A stretch of DNA of 64,000 bases. Source: Phyllobacterium pellucidum (GTDB taxonomy: Bacteria; Pseudomonadota; Alphaproteobacteria; Rhizobiales; Rhizobiaceae). Below the pieces are notes generated by a model. It did not search any database and was not told the DNA's origin. It worked only from the letters and a program-made list of their open reading frames with translations. How positions within the stretch are numbered: the first letter of the stretch is position 1; every line of letters begins with the position of its first letter. This document shows, piece by piece, positions 15,151 to 24,570 of the stretch. The stretch is from positions 1-64,000 of the forward strand of contig NZ_JABUMX010000004.1 in the NCBI RefSeq assembly GCF_013327855.1. The letters are read 5' to 3'. The position numbers and the translations under genes are program-made.

Positions 15151-16551
15151 ATGGTTCGGACACTGTTAGCCGTGTTAGCAATTGTACTCTCCGTAGGATC
15201 GGCTCCGGCGAAAGACTTCTCCGCTGACGACCTGAATGCCCGGGTAATCGAGCGCCGCGCCTTCGAGGCGGTCGTCTGGGGCATGCCCGCAGTCAACTAC
15301 GATCTCATGTACCAGCAGATGCTGAAGCTGGGCGGCAAGCCAAACCAGATCGTCTATTGGTCCGGTCTATTCGACTGGCAAAACCAGACGCTGACGCCAA
15401 ATCCCGACGTTATCTACCTCATGGCTTTTTTCAACACCAAGGACGGCCCCGTGGTGATAGAGATTCCGCCGGCAGATACCGGCGTCATCAATGGCAGCAT
15501 CATGGACCCATGGCAGGCTGCACTCGAGGATGTGGGACCAGCTGGCGTCGACAAGGGTGCGGGAGGAAAGTATCTGATCTTGCCACCGGGCTACACGGCC
15601 GCCGTTCCGGAAGGCTATATTCCGCTCTCATCAGGCAATTACCAAGGCTATGCCCTGCTGCGGTCCATCCCCAAATCCGGCAATAGGCCAGACGTCGATG
15701 CTGCAGTTGCCTATGGCAAGCGCATCAAGCTCTATCCTTTCAGCCAGGCGTCCAACCCGCCGGATACAGTTTTTGTCGACGCCCTTGGCAAGGTCTATGA
15801 TTCTACCATTCCATACGATCTGCGCTTCTTCCAGGCGCTCGACCGCTTCGTGCAGAGCGAGCCATGGCTCGTCCGCGACAAGGCCATGATCGACCAGCTG
15901 AAATCGCTCGGCATCGAAAAGGGCAAGGCCTTCCAGCCGAACCAGGCCACACAGGACATCTTGGCAGCAGCGGCCATCGAAGCACATGCATGGCTGGACT
16001 TGCAGTATGAAACCACCTTCCCTCCTTACTATGACGAACGCCAGTGGGTTTTTCCGATTTCACCCGATGCGGTCCAAGGTCTGCAGACCCAGTATGCAGA
16101 CCCGGACAGCTATGCAGTTGATGGCCGCGGCGTCACCTATACGATGGCATTTTTCAGCACCAAGCATGCGGGGGTTGGACAGTTCTATCTGATGACGATC
16201 AAGGACAAGGACGGCGCGCCGCTTGACGGCTCCAGCACCTATCGTTTCACCATCCCTGCGCATCCTCCGGTCAAGCAATATTGGTCCGCCACGGTCTACG
16301 ACCGCGCCACTCACGCCCTCATTCGCGAACAGAAAATACTTAGCCGGTCCTCACTAAGCCCCGGTTTGGCAGCGAACGCGGATGGCTCAGTAGAGGTGTT
16401 TTTCGGCCCCACCGCTCCGCAAGGGAAGGACACGAACTGGGTGCCGACTGACCCGACCGGAAAGTTCGAGGTCCTCTTCCGTTTCTATGGCCCGGAGAAA
16501 CCCCTGTTCGACAAGACATGGATACTCAACGATCTTGAAAAGATGAAGTGA
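15151..16551 (+). CDS. Secreted DUF1254/DUF1214 protein
   Basis: A 466-residue exported protein. The signal peptide is roughly MVRTLLAVLAIVLSVGSAPA. An N-terminal DUF1254 domain (RRAFEAVVWGMPAVNYDLMYQ; TPNPDVIYLMAFFNTKDGPVVIEIPP) and a C-terminal DUF1214 domain (TYRFTIPAHPPVKQYWSATVYDRATHALI; NWVPTDPTGKFEVLFRFYGPEK) are both complete. The family is common in bacteria; its molecular function is unknown. It stands alone with a 190-bp leader region and is followed after 64 bp by the GFA-family gene. The start is the first ATG before the signal peptide, without a strong ribosome site. Confidence 0.82.
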   Translation: MVRTLLAVLAIVLSVGSAPAKDFSADDLNARVIERRAFEAVVWGMPAVNYDLMYQQMLKLGGKPNQIVYWSGLFDWQNQTLTPNPDVIYLMAFFNTKDGPVVIEIPPADTGVINGSIMDPWQAALEDVGPAGVDKGAGGKYLILPPGYTAAVPEGYIPLSSGNYQGYALLRSIPKSGNRPDVDAAVAYGKRIKLYPFSQASNPPDTVFVDALGKVYDSTIPYDLRFFQALDRFVQSEPWLVRDKAMIDQLKSLGIEKGKAFQPNQATQDILAAAAIEAHAWLDLQYETTFPPYYDERQWVFPISPDAVQGLQTQYADPDSYAVDGRGVTYTMAFFSTKHAGVGQFYLMTIKDKDGAPLDGSSTYRFTIPAHPPVKQYWSATVYDRATHALIREQKILSRSSLSPGLAANADGSVEVFFGPTAPQGKDTNWVPTDPTGKFEVLFRFYGPEKPLFDKTWILNDLEKMK

Positions 16552-16615
16552 GGGAGGCAGCAGGCGACTTTTTATAAGTCCACGCGGACTGCGGCGGGCA
16601 GCGAAGGAGGAAAGT

Positions 16616-17053
16616 ATGGGCACGGGAGCAACGTCGGACAGTGATCGGAACGTAACGCGCGGGTCCTGCCATTGCGGCGCTGTCCGATGGGAGTTTCGCT
16701 GCGAGATCCCCGATGCGACCATATGCAACTGCACTGCATGCCGACGCTACGGCGTATTGTGGGCCTATGACTATGATGGCGGGGCGATCCATATCGAAGA
16801 CCCAACCGGCGCCCTCACCGCCTATGTTGGTGCGACGCGCTCACTGATATTCAATTTCTGCAGACATTGCGGCAATCTCGTCAGCTGGCGCGGCCTGCAA
16901 GCCAACGACAAAGGCCAGACCAGAATCGCGATCAACCTGCGGCTCGCCGAGCCGGATGAGGTGGCCCGGATCCCGCTCCAGCGCATTGATGGGCTCCATA
17001 GTTTCGAGGATCTGGAACGCGACGGGCGCACGGTCGCGGAGGTGTGGTTCTGA
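16616..17053 (+). CDS. GFA-family (glutathione-dependent formaldehyde-activating-like) zinc protein
   Basis: A 145-residue beta-fold protein with the GFA/CENP-V zinc cysteines: C18-x-C20, C37-x-C39-x2-C42 and C82-x2-C85. The prototype, glutathione-dependent formaldehyde-activating enzyme, was proposed to catalyse S-hydroxymethylglutathione formation, but most family members are uncharacterised. AGGAGG lies close before the ATG. The nearby demethylases would release formaldehyde, so a link is conceivable, though the gene is not in their operons. Confidence 0.8.
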   Translation: MGTGATSDSDRNVTRGSCHCGAVRWEFRCEIPDATICNCTACRRYGVLWAYDYDGGAIHIEDPTGALTAYVGATRSLIFNFCRHCGNLVSWRGLQANDKGQTRIAINLRLAEPDEVARIPLQRIDGLHSFEDLERDGRTVAEVWF

Positions 17054-17080
17054 ACATCCGTAACCGCTACGAGCCTGAAT

Positions 17081-17266
17081 TCAAGTCAGGAACATCGCGG
17101 CGAACAGCAGGGCAACGATGGCAATCGCGCCGACCCGCAATTTCCAGTTGGCTGTGCGTGCCCGTTTCGGGGGTTCCTGGTCGGCGGGTGGCCGATCATC
17201 GACCTCGGCCTGGTAAGCCAGGAAGGCAACCACCGCAATCGCCAGGATCAAGGTAAGGTCATGCAT
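17081..17266 (-). CDS. Small two-helix membrane protein, unknown
   Basis: A 61-residue protein with hydrophobic segments at about residues 3-18 and 43-60, separated by a polar, proline-rich linker (VDDRPPADQEPPKRARTANWK). It lies 92 bp downstream of kdpC on the same strand and could be the last gene of the kdp transcript, at the place where kdpDE often sits. The ribosome site (GGAG, 10 bases before the ATG) is mediocre. No family recognised. It may be spurious, but the predicted topology and basic linker are plausible. Confidence 0.45.
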   Translation of the reverse strand: MHDLTLILAIAVVAFLAYQAEVDDRPPADQEPPKRARTANWKLRVGAIAIVALLFAAMFLT

Positions 17267-17358
17267 CTCTTAAACTCTCCGAAATCAATCTCGCGACCGA
17301 GGAGAACCCTGAGGCAGCACAGGAGACCAGCGTTTGCCAGTCTCCGGCACGATCACAA

Positions 17359-17928
17359 TTATGGCGCCTTTAGCCCGTCGAGCGCGAGGTTGAGGGCCAG
17401 CACATTCACCACCGGTTCGCCCATGAAGCCAAGTTCGCGACCCTCGACTTGCCGGTCCACCAGCTGACGCAGGCTAGCCTCGTCCATTCCCCGTGCCTTG
17501 GCGACACGCGGCACCTGGAAATAGGCCGCTTCCGGCGAGATGTGAGGGTCGAGCCCGCTTCCGGAGGTCGTCACCAGATCCATCGGTACTGCCGCATCAG
17601 CATTGGTTTCCTTGAGCGCCGCAGCATCGGCCTTGATCCGCTCGATCAGCTTCGGATTGGTCGGGCCGAGGTTGGAGCCGCTGGAAGCGGCAGCGTTATA
17701 GCCGTCGCCGGCCGCCGAGGGCCTGCCGTGGAAGTATTGTTCGCCTGTAAAGGCCTGACCGATCAATTCGGAGCCGACGACAGTGCCACCCTTTTCGATC
17801 AGGCTTCCATTGGCCTGACGCGGGAAGATCGCTTGGGCGAGACCTGTCATGCCGAGCGGGTAGATGAGGCCGGTGATGACGGTCAGCGCCACGATCATGA
17901 CCAGCGCGGGTTTGAGTTGTTTCAACAT
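17359..17928 (-). CDS. kdpC: K+-transporting ATPase subunit C
   Basis: A 189-residue subunit with one N-terminal transmembrane helix ([29 protein letters not shown]) and the conserved periplasmic part [62 protein letters not shown]. KdpC stabilises the KdpFABC complex and affects ATP affinity of KdpB. The ATG at 17928 lies 11 bp after the kdpB stop. Length is normal. It is the last recognisable kdp gene; no kdpD or kdpE follows. Confidence 0.95.
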   Translation of the reverse strand: MLKQLKPALVMIVALTVITGLIYPLGMTGLAQAIFPRQANGSLIEKGGTVVGSELIGQAFTGEQYFHGRPSAAGDGYNAAASSGSNLGPTNPKLIERIKADAAALKETNADAAVPMDLVTTSGSGLDPHISPEAAYFQVPRVAKARGMDEASLRQLVDRQVEGRELGFMGEPVVNVLALNLALDGLKAP

Positions 17929-17939
17929 TGGAATGATCC

Positions 17940-20042
17940 TTATGCAAGGCCGAGGCTGGTTATGATCACGTCGATGGCCTTGATGCCAACGAAGGGAACG
18001 ATCACGCCGCCAAGGCCATAGATGAGAAGATTGCGCCGCAAGAGCGAGGCGGCGCCGACCGCCCGGTATTTGACGCCCTTCAGCGACAGCGGGATGAGCG
18101 CGACGATGATCAGAGCATTGAAGATGATCGCCGAAAGGATCGCACTCTGCGGCGTCTGCAGGCCCATGATATTGAGCGCGCCGAGTTGCGGATAGAAGGC
18201 AAGGAACATCGCCGGAATAATGGCGAAGTATTTGGCGATGTCGTTGGCGATCGAAAACGTCGTCAGCGCGCCGCGGGTCATCAGCAACTGCTTGCCGATG
18301 CCGACGATTTCGATGAGCTTGGTCGGATCGCTGTCGAGATCGACCATGTTGCCGGCCTCGCGAGCGGCGACGGTGCCAGTGTTCATCGCCACGCCGACAT
18401 CCGCCTGCGCCAGAGCCGGAGCATCGTTGGTGCCGTCGCCGCACATGGCAACGAGCTTGCCCTTCGCCTGTTCATCACGGATGAGGGTCAGCTTGTTCTC
18501 CGGGGTTGCCTGCGCGAGGAAATCATCGACGCCGGCTTCAGCAGCGATGGCAGCAGCGGTCAACGGGTTGTCGCCGGTGATCATCACAGTACGGATGCCC
18601 ATGCGCCGCAATTCGGCAAAACGCTCGCGGATGCCGCCCTTGACGATATCCTTGAGGTGAACGATGCCGAGCAGCCTGCCGTCGCGCGCGACGGCAAGCG
18701 GGGTCCCGCCGGCCTTGGCGATACGGTCGGCGATAGACTGCAGATCGCGGACGACGTCGGCGCCAAGTCGCGGCACGATCGTCGCCACATTGCCGCCGAC
18801 AGCTGCAACTGCAGCTACGGTCGACTGGTCGACATAGGCGAGCACGGCATCAACTGCACCCTTGCGGATCGAGGAGCCGTCAATATCGACGCCGCTCATG
18901 CGGCTTTGCGCCGTGAACGGCACGAAATCGGCGTGCAAGGTCTGCATGTCGCGGGCACGGATACCGTATTTCTCCTTGGCGAGGATGACGATCGAGCGGC
19001 CTTCCGGCGTCTCGTCTGCAAGCGATGCGAGTTGCGCGGCGTCGGCAAGTTCTTCTTCGGACACGCCCTTGACCGGGTGCAGTTCGGTTGCCTGCCGGTT
19101 GCCGAAGGTAATGGTGCCGGTCTTGTCCAGAAGCAGCGTATCGACGTCGCCCGCCGCCTCGACAGCACGCCCCGACATGGCGAGGACATTGAAGCGGACA
19201 AGGCGGTCCATGCCGGCGATACCGATAGCAGAAAGCAACGCGCCGATCGTCGTTGGTATGAGCGTCACGAACAGCGCGACAAGCACCACCACCGGAATGG
19301 CACCGCCGGCATAGGAGGCAAAGCTCGGTATGGTCGCAGTTGCGAGGACAAAGATCAGCGTCATGCCGGCAAGAAGGATATTGAGCGCGATCTCGTTCGG
19401 GGTCTTCTGGCGTTCGGCGCCTTCGACAAGCGCGATCATCCGGTCGAGAAAGGTCGAGCCCGCCGCAGCGGTAATGCGCACCCTCAGCCAGTCTGACAGC
19501 ACCTGCGTGCCGCCGGTGACGGCGGAACGGTCGCCGCCGGACTCGCGGATGACCGGGGCCGACTCGCCGGTGATCGCAGATTCGTTCACCGAGGCGACCC
19601 CCTCGATGACTTCGCCGTCGGAAGGTATGATATCGCCGGCCTCGACGAGGACGAGATCGCCGACTTTAAGGCTCGAGCCGGGCACCAATTTGAACTTGGT
19701 GTCCTTTTCGCTCGAAAGTAGCTTGGCCTGGGTTTCGGTCCGGGCCTTGCGGAGCGAATCCGCCTGCGCCTTGCCGCGCCCTTCCGCGACGGCCTCGGCA
19801 AAATTGGCAAAGAGCACCGTGAACCAGAGCCAGAGGATGATCTGGAAGGTGAAGCCGAGGCTTTCGCTGCCAGATGCAAGATCTTTAAGAAAGAGAACCG
19901 TGGTCAAAGCCGAGACGACGGCAACAACGAACATCACCGGGTTGCGGGCAAGGCTGCGCGGGTCGAGCTTCTTGAAGGCGCCGCCTATGGCCGGCAGCAG
20001 GATGGACGAGTCGATGAGACTCGGAGATTTGGACTGGCTCAT
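17940..20042 (-). CDS. kdpB: K+-transporting P-type ATPase subunit B
   Basis: A 700-residue P-type ATPase. The TGES actuator motif is at 158-161, the phosphorylated aspartate D306 lies in DKTGTIT, and the late [22 protein letters not shown] hinge motif is intact. It hydrolyses ATP to drive K+ entry through KdpA. The ATG at 20042 has GGAG 6 bases upstream and overlaps the stop of the preceding 61-residue gene by four bases (ATGA), so the long open frame extending to 20273 is not the true start. Membrane helices are in the expected positions. Confidence 0.96.
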   Translation of the reverse strand: MSQSKSPSLIDSSILLPAIGGAFKKLDPRSLARNPVMFVVAVVSALTTVLFLKDLASGSESLGFTFQIILWLWFTVLFANFAEAVAEGRGKAQADSLRKARTETQAKLLSSEKDTKFKLVPGSSLKVGDLVLVEAGDIIPSDGEVIEGVASVNESAITGESAPVIRESGGDRSAVTGGTQVLSDWLRVRITAAAGSTFLDRMIALVEGAERQKTPNEIALNILLAGMTLIFVLATATIPSFASYAGGAIPVVVLVALFVTLIPTTIGALLSAIGIAGMDRLVRFNVLAMSGRAVEAAGDVDTLLLDKTGTITFGNRQATELHPVKGVSEEELADAAQLASLADETPEGRSIVILAKEKYGIRARDMQTLHADFVPFTAQSRMSGVDIDGSSIRKGAVDAVLAYVDQSTVAAVAAVGGNVATIVPRLGADVVRDLQSIADRIAKAGGTPLAVARDGRLLGIVHLKDIVKGGIRERFAELRRMGIRTVMITGDNPLTAAAIAAEAGVDDFLAQATPENKLTLIRDEQAKGKLVAMCGDGTNDAPALAQADVGVAMNTGTVAAREAGNMVDLDSDPTKLIEIVGIGKQLLMTRGALTTFSIANDIAKYFAIIPAMFLAFYPQLGALNIMGLQTPQSAILSAIIFNALIIVALIPLSLKGVKYRAVGAASLLRRNLLIYGLGGVIVPFVGIKAIDVIITSLGLA

Positions 20043-20224
20043 GAGAGACTCCAGCTGTGAAGATGAATGAGGGCATATGCAGCGAGCCAGATCAGCATCG
20101 TCATCAGCGTCATGCCGAGAATGATGTCCGAGGCGCGCACGCGCTTGGCAGCACCCCGCGCCAGTTTCTTGGCGCGGGTCTGCGGGTTGAATTGCAAGTA
20201 ACCGTGACGCATGGCGGGCTCCAT
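20039..20224 (-). CDS. Small membrane protein embedded between kdpA and kdpB
   Basis: A 61-residue protein with a basic N-terminal half ([16 protein letters not shown]) and one C-terminal transmembrane helix ([20 protein letters not shown]). Its ATG overlaps the kdpA stop (TGATG) and its stop overlaps the kdpB start (ATGA). Both overlaps argue strongly that it is translated as part of the operon. It is not one of the classical Kdp subunits (F, A, B, C). It could be an accessory subunit of the pump; function unknown. Confidence 0.72.
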   Translation of the reverse strand: MEPAMRHGYLQFNPQTRAKKLARGAAKRVRASDIILGMTLMTMLIWLAAYALIHLHSWSLS

Positions 20225-21927
20225 CAGAACGTCTGGCCAAGGCCGAGGGCGAGGTGTTCGACGATCGGGCCAACGGCGAGTGCCGGAAAGAAGGTGAGAC
20301 CTCCGACGATCAGGATGACTCCGACCAGGAGCCCAACGAAAAGCGGGCTGTGCGTCGGGAACGTTCCGGCGGATTCAGGAACCGTCTTCTTTGTCACGAG
20401 CGAACCTGCGATCGCCAATGCGGGAATGATGACAAAGAAGCGGCCGACCCACATGCCGATGCCAAGTGTGACGTTGTACCAGGGCGTATTGCCGGTGAGA
20501 CCGCCGAAAGCCGAGCCGTTGTTGGCGGCCGCCGAGGTATAGGCATAGAGGATCTCGGAAAACCCGTGCGGACCGGCATTTGCGACCGAGGCGACGGCCG
20601 AAGGCAGGACGCTGGCGGCGGCGGTGAAACCGAGCATGGCGAGCGGCAGGCACAGAACGGCGAGCATCGCCATCTTGACTTCCTTGGCCTCGATCTTCTT
20701 GCCGAGATATTCGGGCGTGCGTCCAACCATCAGGCCGGCAATGAAGACGGCGATTATGACGTAGAGCAGGATACCGTAAAGCCCGGCGCCGACGCCGCCG
20801 ATGACAAGTTCGCCAAGCATCATGTTGATGAGCGGCACCATGCCGCTGATCGCCATGAAGCTGTCGTGCATCGCATTGACCGCGCCGCAGGAAGCGGCCG
20901 TCGTTATCACGGCAAAGAGCGCCGAAAGGACGATGCCGAACCGCGCCTCCTTGCCTTCCATGTTGCCGCCGTCGATGCCGAGCGCGTGAACGAGCGGGTT
21001 GCCGGCGGCTTCGCCCCAGTAGCAAATGACGACGCCGACGAGGAAAAGAACGCCCATCGCTGCGAAGATCGCCCAGCCCTGCCGCTGATTGCCGACCATA
21101 CGGCCGAACACATTGGTGAGCGCCGCGCCGATGGCAAAGATCGTCACCATCTGGATGAGGTTCGAGATGGCATCGGGGTTTTCGAAGGGGTGCGCGGAAT
21201 TGACGTTGAAGAACCCGCCGCCATTGGTGCCGAGCATCTTGATGGCAAGCTGCGTCGCAACAGGTCCGACTGCAATCGTCTGCTTCGCGCCTTCGAGCGT
21301 CGTCGCGTCGATATAGCTTCCAAGGGTCTGGGGCACGCCGAGATAGACGTAAACCAGCGTCAGCACCACGCAGAGCGGCAGGAGCACGTAGAGCGTGCTG
21401 CGCGTCATGTCGACCCAGAAATTGCCGACGGTCTTGCCGGACGCTCGGGCAAAGCCGCGGAGAAGCGCGATGGCGATAGCGATGCCGGTGGCCGCTGAAA
21501 CGAAGTTCTGCACGGTAAAGCCGGCCATCTGCACGAGATAGGACATCGTGCTCTCGCCGCCATAGTTCTGCCAATTGGTATTTGTGACGAAGCTGACTGC
21601 GGTGTTGAAAGCGAGCCCCGGTTCCGTTGCGCCCATGCCGGCGGGGTTGAGCGGCAACACGCCCTGCAGGCGCTGCAAGGCATAAAGCAGGGCGAAACCA
21701 GCAATATTGAAGAGCAGAAGCGCGACCGCATAGGTCAGCCAGTGCTGCTCCTCGCGCTCATTCGTGCCGGCGAGGCGGTAAAGGCCTCGCTCAATAGGCA
21801 CCAGGACAGGCGAAAGCAGTGTTCGCTCGCCGCTAAAAACGCGCGTCATATAACCGCCGAGCGGTTTGACGAGCACAATGATGATCCCGCAAAAGACGAG
21901 AATCTGTATCCAGCCGTTGATAGTCAT
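20224..21927 (-). CDS. kdpA: K+-transporting ATPase subunit A (channel-like)
   Basis: A 567-residue potassium-translocating subunit of the superfamily of K+ transporters, with about ten membrane helices. Selectivity-filter-like segments are recognisable: [37 protein letters not shown] and [14 protein letters not shown]. The start [27 protein letters not shown] is typical. It is preceded by kdpF (19 bp) and its stop overlaps the next small gene. Complete and normal in length. Confidence 0.96.
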   Translation of the reverse strand: MTINGWIQILVFCGIIIVLVKPLGGYMTRVFSGERTLLSPVLVPIERGLYRLAGTNEREEQHWLTYAVALLLFNIAGFALLYALQRLQGVLPLNPAGMGATEPGLAFNTAVSFVTNTNWQNYGGESTMSYLVQMAGFTVQNFVSAATGIAIAIALLRGFARASGKTVGNFWVDMTRSTLYVLLPLCVVLTLVYVYLGVPQTLGSYIDATTLEGAKQTIAVGPVATQLAIKMLGTNGGGFFNVNSAHPFENPDAISNLIQMVTIFAIGAALTNVFGRMVGNQRQGWAIFAAMGVLFLVGVVICYWGEAAGNPLVHALGIDGGNMEGKEARFGIVLSALFAVITTAASCGAVNAMHDSFMAISGMVPLINMMLGELVIGGVGAGLYGILLYVIIAVFIAGLMVGRTPEYLGKKIEAKEVKMAMLAVLCLPLAMLGFTAAASVLPSAVASVANAGPHGFSEILYAYTSAAANNGSAFGGLTGNTPWYNVTLGIGMWVGRFFVIIPALAIAGSLVTKKTVPESAGTFPTHSPLFVGLLVGVILIVGGLTFFPALAVGPIVEHLALGLGQTF

Positions 21928-21946
21928 GAATTCAGCTTTCCAAGCC

Positions 21947-22036
21947 TCAGAAGCGCTCTGGGCGAACGAGGGCGTAGGTGAGATAGGCGAGCAGGAAGAG
22001 GGTCACCGCGCCGCCGAGAATATAGTCGAGGGTCAT
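21947..22036 (-). CDS. kdpF: K+-transporting ATPase subunit F
   Basis: A 29-residue single-helix peptide starting [19 protein letters not shown] and ending in the family signature ALVRPERF. KdpF stabilises the KdpABC complex in the membrane. GGAGG lies 8 bases before the ATG. It is too short for most gene finders but the sequence and position, 19 bp before kdpA, are characteristic. Confidence 0.9.
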   Translation of the reverse strand: MTLDYILGGAVTLFLLAYLTYALVRPERF

Positions 22037-22051
22037 CTCGCGCTCCTCCAG

Positions 22052-22132
22052 TCAAAGACTGTCGCAGGCTTTGGTATAAGCCAGCGAGAGGACGATCAGC
22101 ACCACGCCGACCCCGAGAAAGATCAAATCCAT
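22052..22132 (-). CDS. 26-residue membrane peptide heading the kdp operon
   Basis: A short gene encoding a single hydrophobic helix (MDLIFLGVGVVLIVLSLAY) followed by a polar tail ending KACDSL. It has a strong ribosome site, AAGGAG 8 bases before the ATG, and ends 15 bp before kdpF. I recall similar short peptides ending in an ACD/ACE-type tail ahead of kdpF in other proteobacteria. It could be an accessory membrane subunit or a leader peptide; function unknown. Confidence 0.65.
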   Translation of the reverse strand: MDLIFLGVGVVLIVLSLAYTKACDSL

Positions 22133-22446
22133 CGCAGATACTCCTTGTTATCCATGGACCCGATCAAAGCGGTCAACCCATGGATAAGGTTATAAAATCT
22201 CAATCAGAGACGGCCCCGGCAACTATTGCCGGAGCTCTCCTGATGGCGCGGAGTATGACTCTTTACGAAATAGGAATTCGAGACGGCGTCAGCCGCAAAC
22301 GCATAAGGATTCCATAAGGAACGCCGGGCACAAGGGGCCAGCACCGGGCGACCAGTACAGTTCCAGAACTTGCGGTAGTGCCGATGGGGGATCAAACTCC
22401 GCATTGAAGGGCAGGAATGCGCTTCCCGCCCAACGGAGGACTGATC
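22133..22446. other. Divergent intergenic region between kdp and the BBE flavoenzyme
   Basis: About 314 bp without a convincing gene. It holds a 10-bp inverted repeat, TTATCCATGG (22148-22157) and CCATGGATAA (22178-22187), just upstream of the first kdp peptide gene. A perfect 7-bp hairpin CCGGCAA/TTGCCGG sits at 22216-22232. Promoters for both directions must lie here, but no canonical -35/-10 pair or KdpE box could be assigned with confidence. Confidence 0.55.
22148..22187. repeat. 10-bp inverted repeat in the kdp leader
   Basis: Arms TTATCCATGG and CCATGGATAA are perfectly complementary and separated by 20 bp. Position immediately before the first kdp ribosome site suits an operator or a leader hairpin. 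Confidence 0.5.
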
Positions 22447-23874
22447 ATGAACGATTTGGGCTTATCTACCCTGGAATCCGGTAAGAAGAACATCAGTGCC
22501 AGTGCAGTCGAAGCGCTCGCCGCACAAATGCGCGGGAGCCTTATTGGCGAAAAGCACGCTTCCTATGACGAGGCACGGTCGATCTGGAATGGCATGATCG
22601 ACCGGAGGCCCGGCCTCATCATTCGTTGTGCCGATGCACACGACGTCGTCAATGCGGTGCGTTTTGCGCGGGGTGACGGTTTACTCGTTTCCGTCCGCGG
22701 CGGCGGGCACAACATAGCCGGCAGCGCCGTTTGCGACGGCGGCGTGGTGATTGACCTGTCGCAGATGAAATTCGTGCAGGTCGATGCTGCGGCGAAGCTT
22801 GCGCGAATCGAACCGGGCGCCACATTGGCCGATGTCGATCGAGAAACCCAGGCCTTCGGATTGGCTGTTCCCACCGGCATCAACTCCACCACCGGTATTG
22901 CCGGGCTGACACTCGGCGGCGGTTTTGGCTGGATCACCCGCAAGTTCGGCCTGACGATCGACAATCTCCTTTCGGCCGACGTTGTAACGGCTGATGGCGA
23001 ACTTGTGCATGCGAGCGAGGCCGAGCACCCCGACCTTTTCTGGGCCCTGCGCGGCGGCGGCGGAAACTTCGGCATCGTTACCGCCTTCGAGTTTCAATTG
23101 AACAAGGTCGGACCCGACGTCCTCGCCGGACTCGTCGTGCATCCTTTCGCCGATGCCGAAGCCGTCCTCAAGGAATACCGGGCCGCGCTCGAAACGGCGC
23201 CGGATGAACTCACCTGCTGGACCGTCATGCGGCAGGCGCCCCCGTTGCCGTTTCTTTCCGCCGAATGGCACGGCAAGGAGGTGCTTATACTCGCCATGTG
23301 CTATTGCGGCGCAGTGCAAGACGGCGAACAGGCGACAAAGCGGCTGCGCTCGATCGGCAAGCCGATCGCCGATGTCGTCGGCCCGGCGCCCTTTGCCGGT
23401 TGGCAACAGGCTTTCGATCCACTGCTTGCGCCGGGCGCGCGCAACTATTGGAAGAGCCACGACCTTGCCGAACTGTCGGATGCTTCGATCAAAGTCTTGA
23501 CCGAAGCCGTGCGAAATCTTCCGGGTCCCGAGTGTGAGATCTTCACCGCCCATGTTGGCGGAGCCGCTGGCCGCGTCCCCCTTGAGGCAACAGCGTTTCC
23601 GCAACGCAACTCGCACTTCGTGATGAACGTCCATGCGCGCTGGCAAACACCGGAAATGGACAAGGCGTGTATCGGATGGGCGCGTGGCCTCTATGACGCC
23701 ATGAGGCCGCATGCGACTGGAACGGCCTATATCAACTTCATGCCCGGCGATGAAGTTGACCGTGTCGAGGAAGCTTATGGCAGCAACTACAAACGGCTCG
23801 CCGCGCTCAAACACCGCTACGATCCGCAAAATCTCTTCCGGATGAACCAGAACGTGAAGCCGAAGGCGAGTTAG
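22447..23874 (+). CDS. FAD-binding oxidoreductase, berberine-bridge (BBE) type
   Basis: A 475-residue flavoenzyme of the PCMH/BBE family. The FAD-binding RGGGHNIAG motif carries H88, the probable covalent attachment histidine. The GINSTTGIAGLTLGGGFGW segment lacks the second cysteinyl linkage seen in bicovalent members. The C-terminal BBE motif (YGSNYKRLAALKHRYDPQNLFRMNQNV) is intact. These enzymes oxidise alcohols, sugars or secondary metabolites with oxygen; the substrate is unknown. GGAGG lies 7 bases before the ATG at 22447. A hairpin terminator follows. Confidence 0.87.
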   Translation: MNDLGLSTLESGKKNISASAVEALAAQMRGSLIGEKHASYDEARSIWNGMIDRRPGLIIRCADAHDVVNAVRFARGDGLLVSVRGGGHNIAGSAVCDGGVVIDLSQMKFVQVDAAAKLARIEPGATLADVDRETQAFGLAVPTGINSTTGIAGLTLGGGFGWITRKFGLTIDNLLSADVVTADGELVHASEAEHPDLFWALRGGGGNFGIVTAFEFQLNKVGPDVLAGLVVHPFADAEAVLKEYRAALETAPDELTCWTVMRQAPPLPFLSAEWHGKEVLILAMCYCGAVQDGEQATKRLRSIGKPIADVVGPAPFAGWQQAFDPLLAPGARNYWKSHDLAELSDASIKVLTEAVRNLPGPECEIFTAHVGGAAGRVPLEATAFPQRNSHFVMNVHARWQTPEMDKACIGWARGLYDAMRPHATGTAYINFMPGDEVDRVEEAYGSNYKRLAALKHRYDPQNLFRMNQNVKPKAS

Positions 23875-23891
23875 GCTGTCAGTAGTAAAGG

Positions 23892-23921
23892 GCGAAAGAC
23901 GGCCGCACTACCGTCTTTCGC
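23892..23921 (+). terminator. Hairpin terminator after the BBE gene
   Basis: GCGAAAGACGG and CCGTCTTTCGC form a perfect 11-bp stem with an 8-base loop, 18 bp after the stop codon. The T tract is poor, so it may need Rho or only mark the transcript end. Confidence 0.55.
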
Positions 23922-23962
23922 AACTATGCTATGTTGAGACATCCGAACCAGGGAGACCAATC

Positions 23963-24478
23963 ATGGATGCTGCTCAACTGCGCGCAATCCAGGCGCCCAT
24001 CAAGGATCGCTACCGCACAAACCCCGAGGACGCTTTCATCACGCTTAAAGCGCAAGGGAGCATCGACGACCAGAACATAGCCTGCAAGGTGGAAACAGGG
24101 CGGGCGCTCGCCGTCGCGGGGCTGCACACGGCCACTGGCGGCAGCGGCATGGAGGTTTGCTCAGGCGACATGTTGCTTGAAGCCCTCGTGGCCTGCGCCG
24201 GCGTAACTCTCAAGGCCGTGGCCACGGCTCTTGAAATTCCCTTGAAATCCGGCAGTGTCGCGGCAGAAGGCGACCTCGACTTCCGTGGCACGCTCGGTGT
24301 TGAAAGGGACGCGCCTGTCGGCTTCAAGCAAATCCGTCTCGTCTTCGATCTCGACACCGATGCGCCGCAAGACAAGCTGGATCAATTGCTGAAGCTCACC
24401 GAACGCTATTGCGTGGTGTACCAGACCGTTCGCAATGGACCGGCGGTTGAGATCACGCTCCGGCATAGCCAAGGTTGA
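23963..24478 (+). CDS. OsmC-family protein
   Basis: A 171-residue OsmC/Ohr-fold protein. The two characteristic cysteines are present: C78 in LEALVACAGVTLKAVA and C150 in TERYCVVYQT. OsmC and Ohr proteins reduce organic hydroperoxides through this pair. The spacing and the sequence around them fit the OsmC branch better than Ohr. It stands alone between the BBE gene and a lipoprotein gene; substrate and induction are not visible from sequence. Confidence 0.82.
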   Translation: MDAAQLRAIQAPIKDRYRTNPEDAFITLKAQGSIDDQNIACKVETGRALAVAGLHTATGGSGMEVCSGDMLLEALVACAGVTLKAVATALEIPLKSGSVAAEGDLDFRGTLGVERDAPVGFKQIRLVFDLDTDAPQDKLDQLLKLTERYCVVYQTVRNGPAVEITLRHSQG

Positions 24479-24570
24479 GCGGCACCCTCGCCTGCCAACA
24501 ATCTGCTGGTGCACTTTGAACCAAGACATGTCAAACTCTCGGCGTAGCAGTCTATGGGGGAGAGACGAAC

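Noticed and set aside
18186..19496. 436-codon plus-strand frame over kdpB
   Set aside because: Antisense to a complete P-type ATPase; no recognisable domains.
20043..20273. N-terminal extension of kdpB
   Set aside because: It overlaps the coupled 61-residue gene and kdpA; kdpB has its own ribosome site and ATGA start at 20042.
20254..21498. 414-codon plus-strand frame over kdpA
   Set aside because: Charged, low-complexity translation antisense to a certain gene.
22204..22404. 66-codon minus-strand frame between kdp and the BBE gene
   Set aside because: Arginine- and serine-rich, no ribosome site, overlaps a hairpin and probable promoters.
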